Part shown: one piece after another, positions 25,250-34,473 of the stretch | How the letters are laid out: each line of letters opens with the position of its first letter | How positions within the stretch are numbered: the stretch's first letter is position 1 | Origin: Microthrixaceae bacterium | GTDB lineage: Bacteria > Actinomycetota > Acidimicrobiia > Acidimicrobiales > Microtrichaceae | NCBI GenBank assembly: GCA_020845705.1 | Contig: JADLFH010000030.1 | Location: 1-64,000 of the forward strand | Length of the DNA stretch: 64,000 nt | Direction of reading: 5' to 3' | The notes under the pieces: model-generated | Databases searched by the model: none | Seen by the model: only the letters and a program-made list of their open reading frames with translations | Told to the model about the DNA's origin: nothing | Translations under genes and position numbers: made by a program

Positions 25250-27052
25250 ATGGGGATCCTCGACGAGGACGTGGTTCGGGTTCGGGAGTCGGCCGACATC
25301 GTCGCGGTCGTCTCCCAGCACACCCAGCTCCGCAAGGTGGGCACCAACTGGGTGGGGCTGTGTCCCTTCCACAACGAGAAGTCGGGATCCCTCAGCGTCA
25401 GCCAGACCAAGGGCTTCTACTACTGCTTCGGCTGTCGCGCCTCCGGCGATGTGATCACCTTCGTGCGCGAGATGGAACACCTCGACTTCGCCGGGGCAGT
25501 CGAGTGGCTCGCCGCCAAGGCCGGCATCACCTTGCGCTACACCGAACGCGACGAAGGGGAGAGCCGCAAGCGGCAGCGCCGTCTCACCGAGCTGATGGAA
25601 CAGGCCGTCGACTGGTACCACCGACGCCTGCTCAACGGCACCGATGCCGGCCCGGCGCGCGGCTATCTGCGCTCGCGGGGCTTTGACCGTGAGACCGTCG
25701 AGCAGTTCCGGTTGGGCTGGGCTCCAGACGCGTGGGACGAGCTCAACCGGGCGCTCGGCGCGCCCCGAGACCTGCTGGTCGACAGTGGATTGGGCCTGGT
25801 CAACCGGCGGGGGCGGCTCCAGGACTTCTTCCGTGCCCGGGTGCTGTTCCCCATCTACGACGACCAGGGCAACCCTGTGGCCTTCGGCGGCCGCAAGCTC
25901 CCCGACGCGGACGGTCCCAAGTACCAGAACTCGCGCGAGGGCCCCCTCTACAACAAGAGTCGGACCCTCTACGCCCTGAACTGGGCCAAGGCCGACGTGG
26001 TGAACTCGGCGGAGGCGATCGTGTGCGAGGGCTACACCGACGTGATCGGGTTCTTCCGTGCGGGGCTGCCCCGCGCTGTCGCCACCTGCGGCACCGCGCT
26101 CACCGAGGACCACGTCCGGCATCTGAAGCGCTTCACGAATCGAATCGTGTTGGCCTACGACGCGGATGAAGCCGGCCAGGCCGCAGCCGAACGGGTCTAT
26201 GAATGGGAACGGCGCCACGAGATCGAGGTGTCGGTTCTGGGTCTGCCCGCGGGGACCGATCCCGACGAGCTGGCGCGTTCCGATCCCGACGCGCTGCGCA
26301 AAGCGGTTGGGGAAGCAATCCCCTTCCTCGGATTCCGCGTCGGACGGGTCATGCACGGTGCCAATCTCGCCACACCCGAGGGTCGCTCCCGGGCGGCGGA
26401 GGCCGCAATCGACGCCATCCGGGAGCATCCCGACCCTCTGGTGCGCGATCAGTACCTGATGGAGGTGGCCGGCTGGTCGCGTAGCGACATAGATCAGCTC
26501 CGGGCACAGTTGGCCAGGCCTGCTCGGGTTCGGGCCGAGCGGCCAACACGAAGTGCCCGCGCTGACGACGACGGTCGGGTCCTGTTGGCGGAGCGACCCA
26601 CCGCGGCATCGGTACCGCGGGAGTCGGTCGAGTTGGAGGCGTTGCGAATCCTCATCGACCGGCCAGCCGACATCGCCGATCGGCTGCATCCGACGTTGTT
26701 TCGTGAGGGCCTTACGCGCCGGGCATACCTGGCCGCTTCGACCGCGCCGATCCACGATGCCGTTGAGGAAGCCGAACCCGCTGTCTCGGACCTCCTCACC
26801 CGACTCGCTGTCTCCGAGGCCACAGGGCGGGTCGATGACGTGCTGGTCGGTCTCGCACTCGAGGCATCGAAGCGCGCGATGGTTGCTTTGCAGGGCGAAG
26901 CGAGAGGCGCAGCCGATCCTCTGGACTACGCGCCGACGATTCAGGGACTGAAACTCATGTCGGATGACCTACTTGGCGATGAACCATCGATGGAATCGCT
27001 CGACCGATTGCTAGCCTGGCTGGCCGAACACGCCGTGGACCTTGGATGTTGA
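25250..27052 (+). CDS. dnaG: DNA primase DnaG
   Basis: A 600-residue primase. The N-terminal CHC2 zinc finger is [11 protein letters not shown]...CFGC. The TOPRIM catalytic core holds [21 protein letters not shown] and LAYDADEAG, with the metal-binding Glu and Asp residues. The C-terminal DnaB-interaction domain follows. Its last codons overlap the rpoD start by 7 bp, giving the widespread dnaG-rpoD coupling. Confidence 0.96.
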   Translation: MGILDEDVVRVRESADIVAVVSQHTQLRKVGTNWVGLCPFHNEKSGSLSVSQTKGFYYCFGCRASGDVITFVREMEHLDFAGAVEWLAAKAGITLRYTERDEGESRKRQRRLTELMEQAVDWYHRRLLNGTDAGPARGYLRSRGFDRETVEQFRLGWAPDAWDELNRALGAPRDLLVDSGLGLVNRRGRLQDFFRARVLFPIYDDQGNPVAFGGRKLPDADGPKYQNSREGPLYNKSRTLYALNWAKADVVNSAEAIVCEGYTDVIGFFRAGLPRAVATCGTALTEDHVRHLKRFTNRIVLAYDADEAGQAAAERVYEWERRHEIEVSVLGLPAGTDPDELARSDPDALRKAVGEAIPFLGFRVGRVMHGANLATPEGRSRAAEAAIDAIREHPDPLVRDQYLMEVAGWSRSDIDQLRAQLARPARVRAERPTRSARADDDGRVLLAERPTAASVPRESVELEALRILIDRPADIADRLHPTLFREGLTRRAYLAASTAPIHDAVEEAEPAVSDLLTRLAVSEATGRVDDVLVGLALEASKRAMVALQGEARGAADPLDYAPTIQGLKLMSDDLLGDEPSMESLDRLLAWLAEHAVDLGC

Positions 27053-28401
27053 TCCATGCCACCGGGGTGAGGAGCGCAGGGTTGCAGCTGTTCGATGGTG
27101 TGCCGGAGTCGTTGATCGACGAGTTGGTCGAGCGCGGCCGCTCGCAGGGCGGAGTGCTGCCCGTCGATGCGCCGCTGTCGGTGCTCGGCGTGGAGATGAC
27201 CGCAGACATCGTTGATGAGATAAAGGTCTACTTCGCGGAACGCGGCATCACCATCGACGAGGTCGTCGATCCCGATGAGGCCCTCGGTGACGATCTCGCC
27301 GACGGCGCCGATGAGGACTCCGAAGTGGACGAGGACCCCGCGGAACGCGCTCGGCGGGCGTCGATCTCCAAGGACGAGCTGCTCGCGGCGCTGGAGACGG
27401 CCGATGTGACGCCGATCCAACGCGGTCGGCGACGAGCAGGGCGGCCCATCACGATTGCCGGCATGGCAAGCGGCGGCTCGTCGGATCCGATGCGGATGTA
27501 TCTCCGCGAGATCGGCCAGGTTCCGCTTCTGGACGCCGCCGAGGAGGTATCGCTCGCGAAGCGGATCGAAGCCGGAGCCAAAGCCGAGGGAGTACTGGCA
27601 GACCTGGCCGCATCGGGTGAGGTTCTCGAGGTCCGTGAGCGACGCCAGCTCGAGAAGATCCGCCGTGACGGAGAACGTGCCAAGGAAGACCTGACTCAGG
27701 CGAACCTGCGGCTGGTCGTGTCGATCGCCAAGCGCTACATGGGTCGTGGCATGCACATCCTGGATCTCGTGCAGGAGGGCAACCTCGGGCTCATGCGGGC
27801 GGTCGACAAGTTCGACTACACGAAGGGCTTCAAGTTCTCCACCTACGCCACATGGTGGATCCGCCAGGCCATCACACGCGCCATCGCCGATCAGGCCCGG
27901 ACGATCAGGATCCCGGTGCACATGGTCGAGTCGATGCACAAGGTGCACCGCCAGCAGCGACAGCTCATCCAGGAGTTGGAACGTGAGCCCACGATCGAGG
28001 AGCTGGCCGAGAAGGTGTCGATGACCCCGGCGCGAGTTCGGGAGATCTTGCGGATCAGCCAGGATCCGCTGTCTCTGGATTCGCCGGTGGGGGAGGAGGA
28101 CGATTCGTTCCTCGCGGATTTCATCGAGGATGCGCAGGCGGTTGCACCTGCCGACGCCGCGGCGCAACGGATGCTGGGCCAGGCGCTGCTGGAGGCGCTC
28201 GACGAGCTCAACGATCGCGAGCGTGCGGTGGTGCGGCTGCGCTTCGGCCTCGAGGACGGCCAGACCCACACTCTCGAGGAGGTCGGCAAGACCTTCGGGG
28301 TCACACGTGAGCGGATTCGCCAGATCGAGTCCAAGACACTGGCCAAGCTGCGCCATCCGCACCGTTCCCAGAAGCTGCGTGACTACCTCGACAACTCCTG
28401 A
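27046..28401 (+). CDS. rpoD: primary RNA polymerase sigma factor (sigma-70/HrdB-like)
   Basis: A 451-residue sigma factor. The N-terminal part ([17 protein letters not shown]...) is region 1.1-like, with an acidic linker. Region 1.2 starts at [16 protein letters not shown]. Region 2 contains [21 protein letters not shown], region 3 follows, and region 4 ends [19 protein letters not shown]. The ATG at 27046 lies within the dnaG gene; a GTG at 27067 is an alternative start. All promoter-recognition motifs are intact. Confidence 0.95.
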   Translation: MLIHATGVRSAGLQLFDGVPESLIDELVERGRSQGGVLPVDAPLSVLGVEMTADIVDEIKVYFAERGITIDEVVDPDEALGDDLADGADEDSEVDEDPAERARRASISKDELLAALETADVTPIQRGRRRAGRPITIAGMASGGSSDPMRMYLREIGQVPLLDAAEEVSLAKRIEAGAKAEGVLADLAASGEVLEVRERRQLEKIRRDGERAKEDLTQANLRLVVSIAKRYMGRGMHILDLVQEGNLGLMRAVDKFDYTKGFKFSTYATWWIRQAITRAIADQARTIRIPVHMVESMHKVHRQQRQLIQELEREPTIEELAEKVSMTPARVREILRISQDPLSLDSPVGEEDDSFLADFIEDAQAVAPADAAAQRMLGQALLEALDELNDRERAVVRLRFGLEDGQTHTLEEVGKTFGVTRERIRQIESKTLAKLRHPHRSQKLRDYLDNS

Positions 28402-28430
28402 CCCCACCCCACCCCACCCCACCCCACCCC
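28401..28430 (+). repeat. ACCCC pentanucleotide tandem repeat
   Basis: Six copies of ACCCC directly after the rpoD stop codon (28399-28401). This is a slippage-prone tract between the stop codon and palindromic element copy 2. Confidence 0.9.
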
Positions 28431-28432
28431 TG

Positions 28433-28490
28433 ACCCGTTCTGTGATGCGAGACACGACAGTTCTGTCGTGTCTCGCATCACAGAACGGGT
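28433..28490. repeat. dispersed palindromic element, copy 2
   Basis: Perfect 28-bp inverted repeat: left arm 28433-28460 (begins ACCCGTTCTGTGATGCGAGA), two-base centre, right arm 28463-28490. The core matches copies 1 and 3. It separates rpoD from tRNA-Asn and could terminate rpoD transcription or be a mobile REP-like unit. Confidence 0.95.
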
Positions 28491-28538
28491 GGGGCAGAAC
28501 GGGTTTGGTTCGGGCGCTGCTATCGTGAGCGCTCCCCT

Positions 28539-28611
28539 TCCGGGGTAGCTCAGCTGGCAGAGCAGCGGACTGTTAATCCGCGTGTCGTGGGTTCGAGCCC
28601 CACCCCCGGAG
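28539..28611 (+). tRNA. tRNA-Asn (anticodon GTT)
   Basis: A 73-nt cloverleaf. The acceptor arm is TCCGGGG/CCCCGGA with discriminator G, the D arm is GCTCAGCTGGCAGAGC, the anticodon loop is CTGTTAA (GTT), and the T arm is GTGGG TTCGAGC CCCAC. CCA is not encoded. It lies 19 bp upstream of the flavin oxidoreductase start. Confidence 0.97.
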
Positions 28612-28629
28612 CTCCGTTACGTTTGCGGC

Positions 28630-29763
28630 ATGCGAACCGCTGCTTCGGAACTCGTTGGCATCGATGTGCCCATCTTCGGCTTCAGTCACTGCCGTGATGT
28701 GGTGGCTGCGGTAACCAACGCCGGGGGCTGCGGTGTGCTGGGTGCGGTGGCCCACAGCCCCGAGCAGCTCGACATCGACCTCACCTGGATCGAGAACGAG
28801 GTGAAGGGCAAGCCTTACGGGGTCGACCTACTGGTGCCCGAGAAGTTTGCCGGGGCCGAAGAGGGGGGCCTGGATCCATCCGCACTGCGCAGCCTGCTCC
28901 CCGAGGAGCACCGGGCGTGGGTGGACGAGCTTCTGGAGCGCTATGGCATTCCACCGCTGCCCGAGGACGACCGGTCCTTCCGCGGGATAGGTGGGATGCG
29001 CGTGGACCCCAAGAGCATGGCTCCGCTGCTCGACGTGTTGTTCGCGCACGAGACGCGCCTGGTCGCCTCGGCGCTGGGTCCGCCACCGGCGCACTTCATC
29101 GAGCGTTCCCACGCAGCCGGGATCCCCGTCGCGGCGTTGGCGGGGAACCTGCATCATGCCGAGCGTCACGCCGCTGCCGGCGCGGACCTGATAGTGGCGC
29201 AGGGGACCGAAGCGGGAGGCCACACCGGCCTGATCGCCACCATGGTGCTGGTGCCCGAGGTGGTCGACGCTGTGGCACCGGTTCCTGTACTCGCAGCCGG
29301 TGGCATCGCACGTGGACGACAACTCGCGGCGGGCATGGCGTTGGGGGCGGCAGGAGTGTGGTGTGGCTCGGTCTGGTTGACTACCGAGGAGGCGGAGACG
29401 CCCCCGGTCATCAAGGACAAGTTCCTGGCGGCGGGCCTGGGTGACACCGTCCGCTCTCGTTCGTTGACGGGGAAACCCGCGCGGATGCTCCGCACGCCCT
29501 GGACCGACGAGTGGGAACGTCCCGACGGCCCCGGGCCGTTGCCCATGCCGCTTCAGCCCTTGCTCATCGGCGAGGCGATGGGACGCATCCATCGGGTGAG
29601 CGCGAAGGAGGAATCGGGCGCGAACGATCTCGTGACCTACTTCGTGGGGCAGGTCGTCGGGTCGATGAACACGGTGCGTCCCACTCGTCGTGTGGTCCTG
29701 GAGATGGTCGATGAGTTCATCGACACCGTCCAACACCTCGGTGCGCTGATCGGGGAGGAGTGA
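28630..29763 (+). CDS. NAD(P)H-dependent flavin oxidoreductase, nitronate monooxygenase family
   Basis: A 377-residue TIM-barrel flavoprotein. GFSHCRDVVAAVTNAGGCGVLG at the N-terminus, the conserved QGTEAGGHTG motif and PVLAAGGIARGRQLAAGMALGA for FMN phosphate binding are present. The family oxidises alkyl nitronates or acts as an FMN-dependent enone reductase or dioxygenase; the physiological substrate is not evident. ATG 28630 was chosen, 19 bp after tRNA-Asn, since upstream codons lie inside the tRNA. Confidence 0.85.
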   Translation: MRTAASELVGIDVPIFGFSHCRDVVAAVTNAGGCGVLGAVAHSPEQLDIDLTWIENEVKGKPYGVDLLVPEKFAGAEEGGLDPSALRSLLPEEHRAWVDELLERYGIPPLPEDDRSFRGIGGMRVDPKSMAPLLDVLFAHETRLVASALGPPPAHFIERSHAAGIPVAALAGNLHHAERHAAAGADLIVAQGTEAGGHTGLIATMVLVPEVVDAVAPVPVLAAGGIARGRQLAAGMALGAAGVWCGSVWLTTEEAETPPVIKDKFLAAGLGDTVRSRSLTGKPARMLRTPWTDEWERPDGPGPLPMPLQPLLIGEAMGRIHRVSAKEESGANDLVTYFVGQVVGSMNTVRPTRRVVLEMVDEFIDTVQHLGALIGEE

Positions 29764-29799
29764 AGACCCTGCCGCCTCTGCCACACTGGTTGGCACGAC

Positions 29800-29872
29800 G
29801 GGCCCGTAGCTCAGTGGTCAGAGCAGGGGACTCATAATCCCTCGGTCGCTGGTTCGATCCCAGCCGGGCCTA
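29800..29872 (+). tRNA. tRNA with CAT anticodon, probably tRNA-Ile2 (lysidine type)
   Basis: A 73-nt cloverleaf: acceptor GGGCCCG/CGGGCCT (position 1-72 is a G.T wobble), discriminator A, anticodon loop CTCATAA, T arm GCTGG TTCGATC CCAGC. The anticodon alone fits elongator Met or Ile2. The D-loop, the variable region CGGTC and the T arm resemble known tRNA-Ile2 genes more, so Ile2 (modified by TilS) is favoured. It lacks the unpaired 1-72 of an initiator. A reading frame starts 5 nt after its 3' end. Confidence 0.88.
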
Positions 29873-29877
29873 CTTCG

Positions 29878-30567
29878 ATGACCGAATTCATCCGCATCCG
29901 GTGCCCACGGTGTCTCACCGATGGGCAGGCGCCACCGGAGCTCGAACGCCTGTTGTGTCCGGTGTGCGCGACGACGAGCGTGTGGCGGCAATGTGGCGAC
30001 TGTGGACAGCGCCATCTCGTAGTCGAGGGCGAGGGTTTCCTGTGTCCGAACCTGACTGCCCAGGCTCCGTCGGCCGCGCCGCAGTTGGTCTCACCGCAGT
30101 TGGTCTCACCGCCGTTGGTCTCACCGCCGTTGGTCTCACCGCCGTTGGACATCGCCTATCAGGTTCCGGCAAGGCGCTCCGGTGTCCGCCCGCTGCTCGT
30201 GATCGTCGCCATGGCGGCGCTGGCCGCGGCCGTTGCGCTGGTGGTGTTGGTTGTGTTGCGTTCCCGCGACGACGAGGGCGCGGACGGGGCCCGTCGCACG
30301 GTGGAGGAAGTCGTCCGCGACGCGGTCGAGGACAACCCCGCGGCCAGTGAACAGGCATGCGGGCAGGTGGCGCTGTTTGGCACCGACCGCACAAAGGTGT
30401 TGGAGATGCTCGACTCGCTGCCGAAGGAGTCGCGGGATCCACTCGTCGAGTCGTGGCGCCAGCGAGGGGAGCAGGAGGGATGGTTGCCGGCAGAGGCGAC
30501 GACCTGGCAGTTCCCTGAGTTGCGGCGTGCGATCGTGGCGCTGCTCGACGAGTGCGTGTCGGGCTAG
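29878..30567 (+). CDS. zinc-ribbon membrane protein with pentapeptide repeats, unknown function
   Basis: A 229-residue protein. Cysteine pairs at 9/12, 27/30 and 39/42 suggest zinc-ribbon folds. A low-complexity region (about residues 69-91) has five tandem copies of a five-residue unit of the form (Q/P)LVSP. A single transmembrane helix lies near 104-126 (LLVIVAMAALAAAVALVVLVVL). The C-terminal domain of about 95 residues would be outside the cell. The ATG at 29878 is 5 nt downstream of the tRNA, so translation would need a leaderless message or the GTG-free 5' end left by tRNA processing. No function is proposed. Confidence 0.68.
   Translation: MTEFIRIRCPRCLTDGQAPPELERLLCPVCATTSVWRQCGDCGQRHLVVEGEGFLCPNLTAQAPSAAPQLVSPQLVSPPLVSPPLVSPPLDIAYQVPARRSGVRPLLVIVAMAALAAAVALVVLVVLRSRDDEGADGARRTVEEVVRDAVEDNPAASEQACGQVALFGTDRTKVLEMLDSLPKESRDPLVESWRQRGEQEGWLPAEATTWQFPELRRAIVALLDECVSG
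30080..30147 (+). repeat. 15-bp in-frame tandem repeat inside the zinc-ribbon gene
   Basis: The unit TTGGTCTCACCGC(A/C)G recurs with a 15-bp period about four to five times, coding for the (Q/P)LVSP repeat. Copies differ only at one position, indicating recent expansion. Confidence 0.85.
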
Positions 30568-31127
30568 AGGTCGTCCAGCCAGATCGGGGCGCGGTCCAAC
30601 AGGAACCGGCTGACTTCGAGGCACTGTTCGAGCGGATCGCAGAGGTCTTCGGTGCCCATGAAGATCTGTGCGACCGAGACGTCGAGGCGGGCGATGATCG
30701 TCAGGGACCGTTCCGCGGGATCGGTGACCGAGGCGAACGAGTCGATGGCCGTCACCTCTATCGGAAGGCTCGGACCACCGATGCCGGCGAGTTCGGTCGC
30801 CAAGACCAGGAGATCGGGACAGTGCGGCAGGGGCGGCAGCGACCAGGTGAAGATGAGCGGCAGCGAATGGGTGTCAGGCGGTTCCTCGTCGTCGGGCAGG
30901 TCTATGACGAGATCCTCGAAGGCGAGGATCGTTCTCGGGTCGATCTCCAGCGCAAGGTGCAGGTCGAGCGGTCCACCGCATGCCTCCTCGGGGTGAAGGT
31001 CCACCTCCCACGCCTGTCGCATGGAGTAGCTCTCCACGAAATGCCGTTCGTCATGCACGTGGAAGCCGTGACGGGTCGCGTGATCCTTGAGGTCTGCGAC
31101 GAATCCGGGGACATCGATGACAGCCAA
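30564..31127 (-). CDS. conserved hypothetical protein
   Basis: I do not recognise this 187-residue acidic protein. It has mixed alpha/beta composition, no transmembrane helix and no cysteine-rich or nucleotide-binding motif. A central region (LDLHLALEIDPRTILAFEDL) and a C-terminal segment (ARLDVSVAQIFMGTEDLCDP) look conserved in style. TTG 31127 is the likely start (preceded by GGCAGG); the frame extends upstream but overlaps the divergent phosphatase gene. It converges with the zinc-ribbon gene, sharing its last 4 bp. Confidence 0.6.
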   Translation of the reverse strand: MAVIDVPGFVADLKDHATRHGFHVHDERHFVESYSMRQAWEVDLHPEEACGGPLDLHLALEIDPRTILAFEDLVIDLPDDEEPPDTHSLPLIFTWSLPPLPHCPDLLVLATELAGIGGPSLPIEVTAIDSFASVTDPAERSLTIIARLDVSVAQIFMGTEDLCDPLEQCLEVSRFLLDRAPIWLDDL

Positions 31128-31187
31128 GGCGACAAGCCTGCCACCTCTGGAGCGGTTTGCGACACACGCGCCGGTAGCCTCCCGTGG

Positions 31188-31940
31188 ATGCGCGACGACG
31201 AGCTGATGGCGGTGCTGCACTCGACCGCCGACGCCATCGGCGACGCGTTCCGTCATGGAGTTGGGGACTATCGGCGGCGAGGGGACCGACCCGGTCAGTA
31301 CGCCCTTGACCTGGTGGCCGACGCCGCGGCAATCGAGGTTCTCGACGGTGCGCGCCTCGGCGTGTTGTCGGAGGAGAGCGGTCGCCACCATCCGGAACGA
31401 GACCTGTGCGTGGTGGTGGACCCGATCGACGGGTCGACCAACGCCAGCCGGGGCATCCCGTGGTACGCGACGAGTCTCGCTGCGGTGGATGCGGACGGAG
31501 TACGGGCAGCGCTCGTGGTGAACCAGGCCAGCGGTGTCCGCTACGAAGCCGTGCGGGGCGGCGGCGCCACCCGCGACGGTGTAGCGATCCGTGCCGCCGA
31601 TGTGACGGCGCTCTCGTCGTCTCTGGTGTTGTTGAACGGGTCCCCGCCGGCGCCACTCCGCTGGCGTCAGTACCGGGCCTTCGGTGCGGCGGCGCTCGAC
31701 CTGTGCCTGGTGGCCGAAGGTGCAGCAGAGGCATACATCGATTTCGCGGGTGTGAACCTCGGCGTCTGGGATTACCTCGCGGCGCTACTGATCGTCACGG
31801 AGTCGGGCGGGGTGATGGTCGACGCGGAAGGGGAGGGCCTGGTGGTGTTGGACCATGGGGCGCGCCGCTGTCCGGTCGCGGCGGCGACCGGCGAGCTGTT
31901 GGATGAGATCCTCCGAGCGTGGGAGGGAATCGAACGGTGA
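31188..31940 (+). CDS. inositol monophosphatase-family phosphatase
   Basis: A 250-residue Mg2+-dependent phosphatase. The metal-binding motifs are SEES (residues 61-64) and DPIDGST (78-84), with the C-terminal motif VWDYLAALLIVTESGG in place of WDxAAG. Relatives dephosphorylate inositol phosphates, fructose-1,6-bisphosphate, histidinol phosphate or 3'-phosphoadenosine phosphate; the substrate cannot be assigned. ATG 31188 begins the conserved part. The stop overlaps the Nudix gene start (TGATG). Confidence 0.85.
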   Translation: MRDDELMAVLHSTADAIGDAFRHGVGDYRRRGDRPGQYALDLVADAAAIEVLDGARLGVLSEESGRHHPERDLCVVVDPIDGSTNASRGIPWYATSLAAVDADGVRAALVVNQASGVRYEAVRGGGATRDGVAIRAADVTALSSSLVLLNGSPPAPLRWRQYRAFGAAALDLCLVAEGAAEAYIDFAGVNLGVWDYLAALLIVTESGGVMVDAEGEGLVVLDHGARRCPVAAATGELLDEILRAWEGIER

Positions 31941-32476
31941 TGCGCCAGGTCCGTCGCGTTGTGTACCGGATCTTCGGGTGGATGCCGTGGTTCGTGCAGC
32001 GGCTCGTGCTGGTTGCCGTTCAGCCCAGCTACCTCGTCGGGGCGTCCGCGATCGTCGTCGCCTCCAACGGCGACATCCTGCTGGCTCGACACAGCTACAA
32101 GCGGGGTTGGGCTGCGCCGGGCGGCTTCCTCAATCGCCGTGAGGGCGCCGGGGACGCGGTGGCGCGTGAGGTGTGGGAGGAATGCGGGCTTCGGGTGGAG
32201 GTGGAGGGCGAGCCGGTGACCTTGGTCCGCATCGATGAGCGAATCGTTGAACTCGTCTACCGGGTTCGTCCCGCCGACGAGTCGACGGCACGATCGGCAA
32301 GGCCGGTCTCGGTGGAGATTGTGGAGCTGGCCTGGTTCTCTCAGGACGAGCTGCCGACGGATCTCACGCCGATCACCCGAATCGCGATCGACGCGTTGGC
32401 CGAGGCAGAGGCGGCAAGGATCGCGGAGCGAGGAGTCGAGCCGGCTCGGCGAGTGAAGCCCGTAGCGACCCGCTGA
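31940..32476 (+). CDS. Nudix hydrolase
   Basis: A 178-residue protein with a full Nudix box GX5EX7REVXEEXG at about residues 62-84 (GFLNRREGAGDAVAREVWEE). An N-terminal hydrophobic segment (WFVQRLVLVAVQPSYLVGAS) may tether it to the membrane or be part of the fold. It hydrolyses a nucleoside diphosphate linked to X; the substrate is unknown. ATG 31940, with GGAGGGAA upstream, couples with the phosphatase stop. Confidence 0.87.
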   Translation: MRQVRRVVYRIFGWMPWFVQRLVLVAVQPSYLVGASAIVVASNGDILLARHSYKRGWAAPGGFLNRREGAGDAVAREVWEECGLRVEVEGEPVTLVRIDERIVELVYRVRPADESTARSARPVSVEIVELAWFSQDELPTDLTPITRIAIDALAEAEAARIAERGVEPARRVKPVATR

Positions 32477-32490
32477 GGAATCGCTGAGCT

Positions 32491-33885
32491 CTAACGCGAG
32501 GGGCGACGCCGCGAGCGCGAGGACCGAGGTCGCGGCGGGTTCGCGGCACGCGAACGCGGTCCAGTCCCGGTGTTGGCGCGCTGTCGTTCGGTGGCCGGTC
32601 CTGGACGCACCTTCACCCGCGGTCCGGCGAGTTGCGCGAGTAGGGCGTGATCCGCGCTGACGGCGGTGACGACGGGCGAAACGCCGGCCTTGCGACTCAG
32701 GGTTCGTACCGCGTCGCGTTGGTCTTCGGTCGCGATGGTGATCACGGTTCCGCTCGCCCCGGCGCGGGCGGTCCGGCCGGAGCGGTGAAGGTACGCCTTG
32801 TGCTCCACCGGCGGGTCCGCGTGGATGACGAGGCGAACATCGTCGATGTGGATGCCGCGAGCAGCGATGTCGGTTGCTACGAGGGTTGTGGCGGAACCTG
32901 CTGCGAACGCGGCGAGGTTGCGGGTGCGTGCCGCCTGGTTGAGGTCGCCGTGCATCTCGACTGCGGGCACACCCGCTCCCACGAGTTGGCGGGTCAGGCG
33001 GCGGGCGCGGTGTTTGGTCCGGGCGAACACGACGGCCCTGGTCTCGGTGCCCGTGAGCCGTGCCAGAACCGGGAGGCGCTGCTCGACGCTCACGTGAAGG
33101 ACGTGGTGGTCCATCTCGTCGACCGACGCGACCGCTTCGTCGATGCTGTGTGTGACCGGGTCGCGCATGAAGCGACGGACGAGACCGTCTACCGCGTCGT
33201 CGAGCGTCGCGGAGAACAACAGTCGTTGGGTGTCGGGCGGGGTCATTGCCAGGAGGCGATTCACGCCTGGCAGGAAGCCGAGGTCCGCCATGTGGTCCGC
33301 CTCGTCGAGGACCGTTGTCTCGACCGCTTCGAGGCTCGCGTGGCCGGATGCCACGAGATCCTCGAGGCGGCCCGGGCAGGCGACGGCTATGTCGACTCCA
33401 CGGCGCAACGCCTCGATCTGGGGCCGCGGGGAGACGCCGCCGAACACCGTCGTGGATCGGAGTCCTGTGGCGGCTGCGAGAGGTCGAATGGTGTCGTTGA
33501 TCTGGCGGACGAGTTCGCGGGTCGGTGCGAGGATCAATGCCCGCGGCCGACCTCGGGTGGTGACGGCGGTTCCTGCCGAAAGGCGGATCACCGTGGGGAG
33601 GGCGAAGGCGAGCGTCTTACCGGAACCGGTGCGTCCGCGGCCGAGCAGGTCACGTCCGGCGATCGAGTCGGGAAGTGTCTGCGCTTGGATGGGGAACGGC
33701 TGGGTTATGCCGCTGCGGCGAAGTTCGGCTGCGATCGACGAGGGGACACCGAGCGCTTCGAAGGGGTGCGCTGGCTCGGCAGCGTCCGCGGCGGGGCTGT
33801 CATGGGGCGGCAACGGGGTTGCTCCAGGTGGTGGGGGGCGGGTTGGTCCGCGGGCGGCGACGCTGCGTCGAGCGACTGGCAGCAT
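32491..33885 (-). CDS. DEAD-box RNA helicase
   Basis: A 464-residue helicase. The Q motif lies in PFEALGVPSSIAAELRRSGI and QPFPIQAQ. Motif I is GRTGSGKTLAF, motif Ia APTRELV, motif II DEAD (VLDEADHMADLGF), motif III SAT and motif VI HRSGRTARAG. A basic C-terminal tail rich in Arg, Pro and Ser would bind RNA. ATG 33885 was chosen; starts further upstream would run into the tRNA-Val gene. It is probably a cold-shock or ribosome-assembly type helicase. Confidence 0.9.
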   Translation of the reverse strand: MLPVARRSVAARGPTRPPPPGATPLPPHDSPAADAAEPAHPFEALGVPSSIAAELRRSGITQPFPIQAQTLPDSIAGRDLLGRGRTGSGKTLAFALPTVIRLSAGTAVTTRGRPRALILAPTRELVRQINDTIRPLAAATGLRSTTVFGGVSPRPQIEALRRGVDIAVACPGRLEDLVASGHASLEAVETTVLDEADHMADLGFLPGVNRLLAMTPPDTQRLLFSATLDDAVDGLVRRFMRDPVTHSIDEAVASVDEMDHHVLHVSVEQRLPVLARLTGTETRAVVFARTKHRARRLTRQLVGAGVPAVEMHGDLNQAARTRNLAAFAAGSATTLVATDIAARGIHIDDVRLVIHADPPVEHKAYLHRSGRTARAGASGTVITIATEDQRDAVRTLSRKAGVSPVVTAVSADHALLAQLAGPRVKVRPGPATERQRANTGTGPRSRAANPPRPRSSRSRRRPSR

Positions 33886-33982
33886 CGGAGCCAACCCGCA
33901 GGACCGTGGCGAAACGGTATCGGCCCGATCGCCGCCCCGGCGAAACGGCGGCATTCCGGATGTCCTACGCTCTGCCCCTTCC

Positions 33983-34056
33983 GGGCGCATAGCTCAGTTG
34001 GCTAGAGCGCTTCCCTTACAAGGAAGAAGTCGGGGGTTCGAGTCCCTCTGCGCCCA
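33983..34056 (+). tRNA. tRNA-Val (anticodon TAC)
   Basis: A 74-nt cloverleaf: acceptor GGGCGCA/TGCGCCC, discriminator A, D arm GCTCAGTTGGCTAGAGC, anticodon loop CTTACAA (TAC), T arm GGGGG TTCGAGT CCCTC. CCA is not encoded. It is divergent from the DEAD-box helicase gene. Confidence 0.97.
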
Positions 34057-34205
34057 CTCGTCGTGGATTGCAACGGATTGGTTGGCCGCGGCCGCGGGGT
34101 ACACCGGGCTGAGTCCGGGGTGGGTTGGCGAGGGATTCCGCGGCTGATGCCCGGGCGGCGTGGACGACGAATTGGTGATGCACTGGAAGAGGACCCGACG
34201 GCGAC

Positions 34206-34355
34206 TCAGCGGGGGTGTTCGTCCTCCCCGAAGACATCGGGCACCTCTGCCGACTGCTCGATGGCGTCTTCCAGCGGAATCTCGGGGTCCTCTGGGAGCT
34301 GTGGCAGCGCAGCCTCCGTGGGCTCGTCGCCTTCGCCGTCGTCGACCGTGCTCAT
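34206..34355 (-). CDS. small acidic protein, unknown function
   Basis: ATG 34355 follows GGAAGGG about 8 bases upstream on the minus strand and opens a 49-residue protein ending at 34206. It is very acidic (about 16 Asp/Glu) with proline, for example DDGEGDEPTEAALPQLPEDP. No motif is recognised; the N-terminus and C-terminus look disordered. The 150 bases on either side (34057-34205 and 34356-34473) hold no other gene that I can see. The good ribosome binding site is the main support. Confidence 0.5.
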   Translation of the reverse strand: MSTVDDGEGDEPTEAALPQLPEDPEIPLEDAIEQSAEVPDVFGEDEHPR

Positions 34356-34473
34356 GGAACTGCCCTTCCAGCGTTCATCCGTCGAGACCATACCGCTCAC
34401 GGCACCAGGACGAGAGGGAGCCCCGCCGATACGGCTCCGTGGGTAGCATCACTCCGGCGGCAGGGGGACTTCC

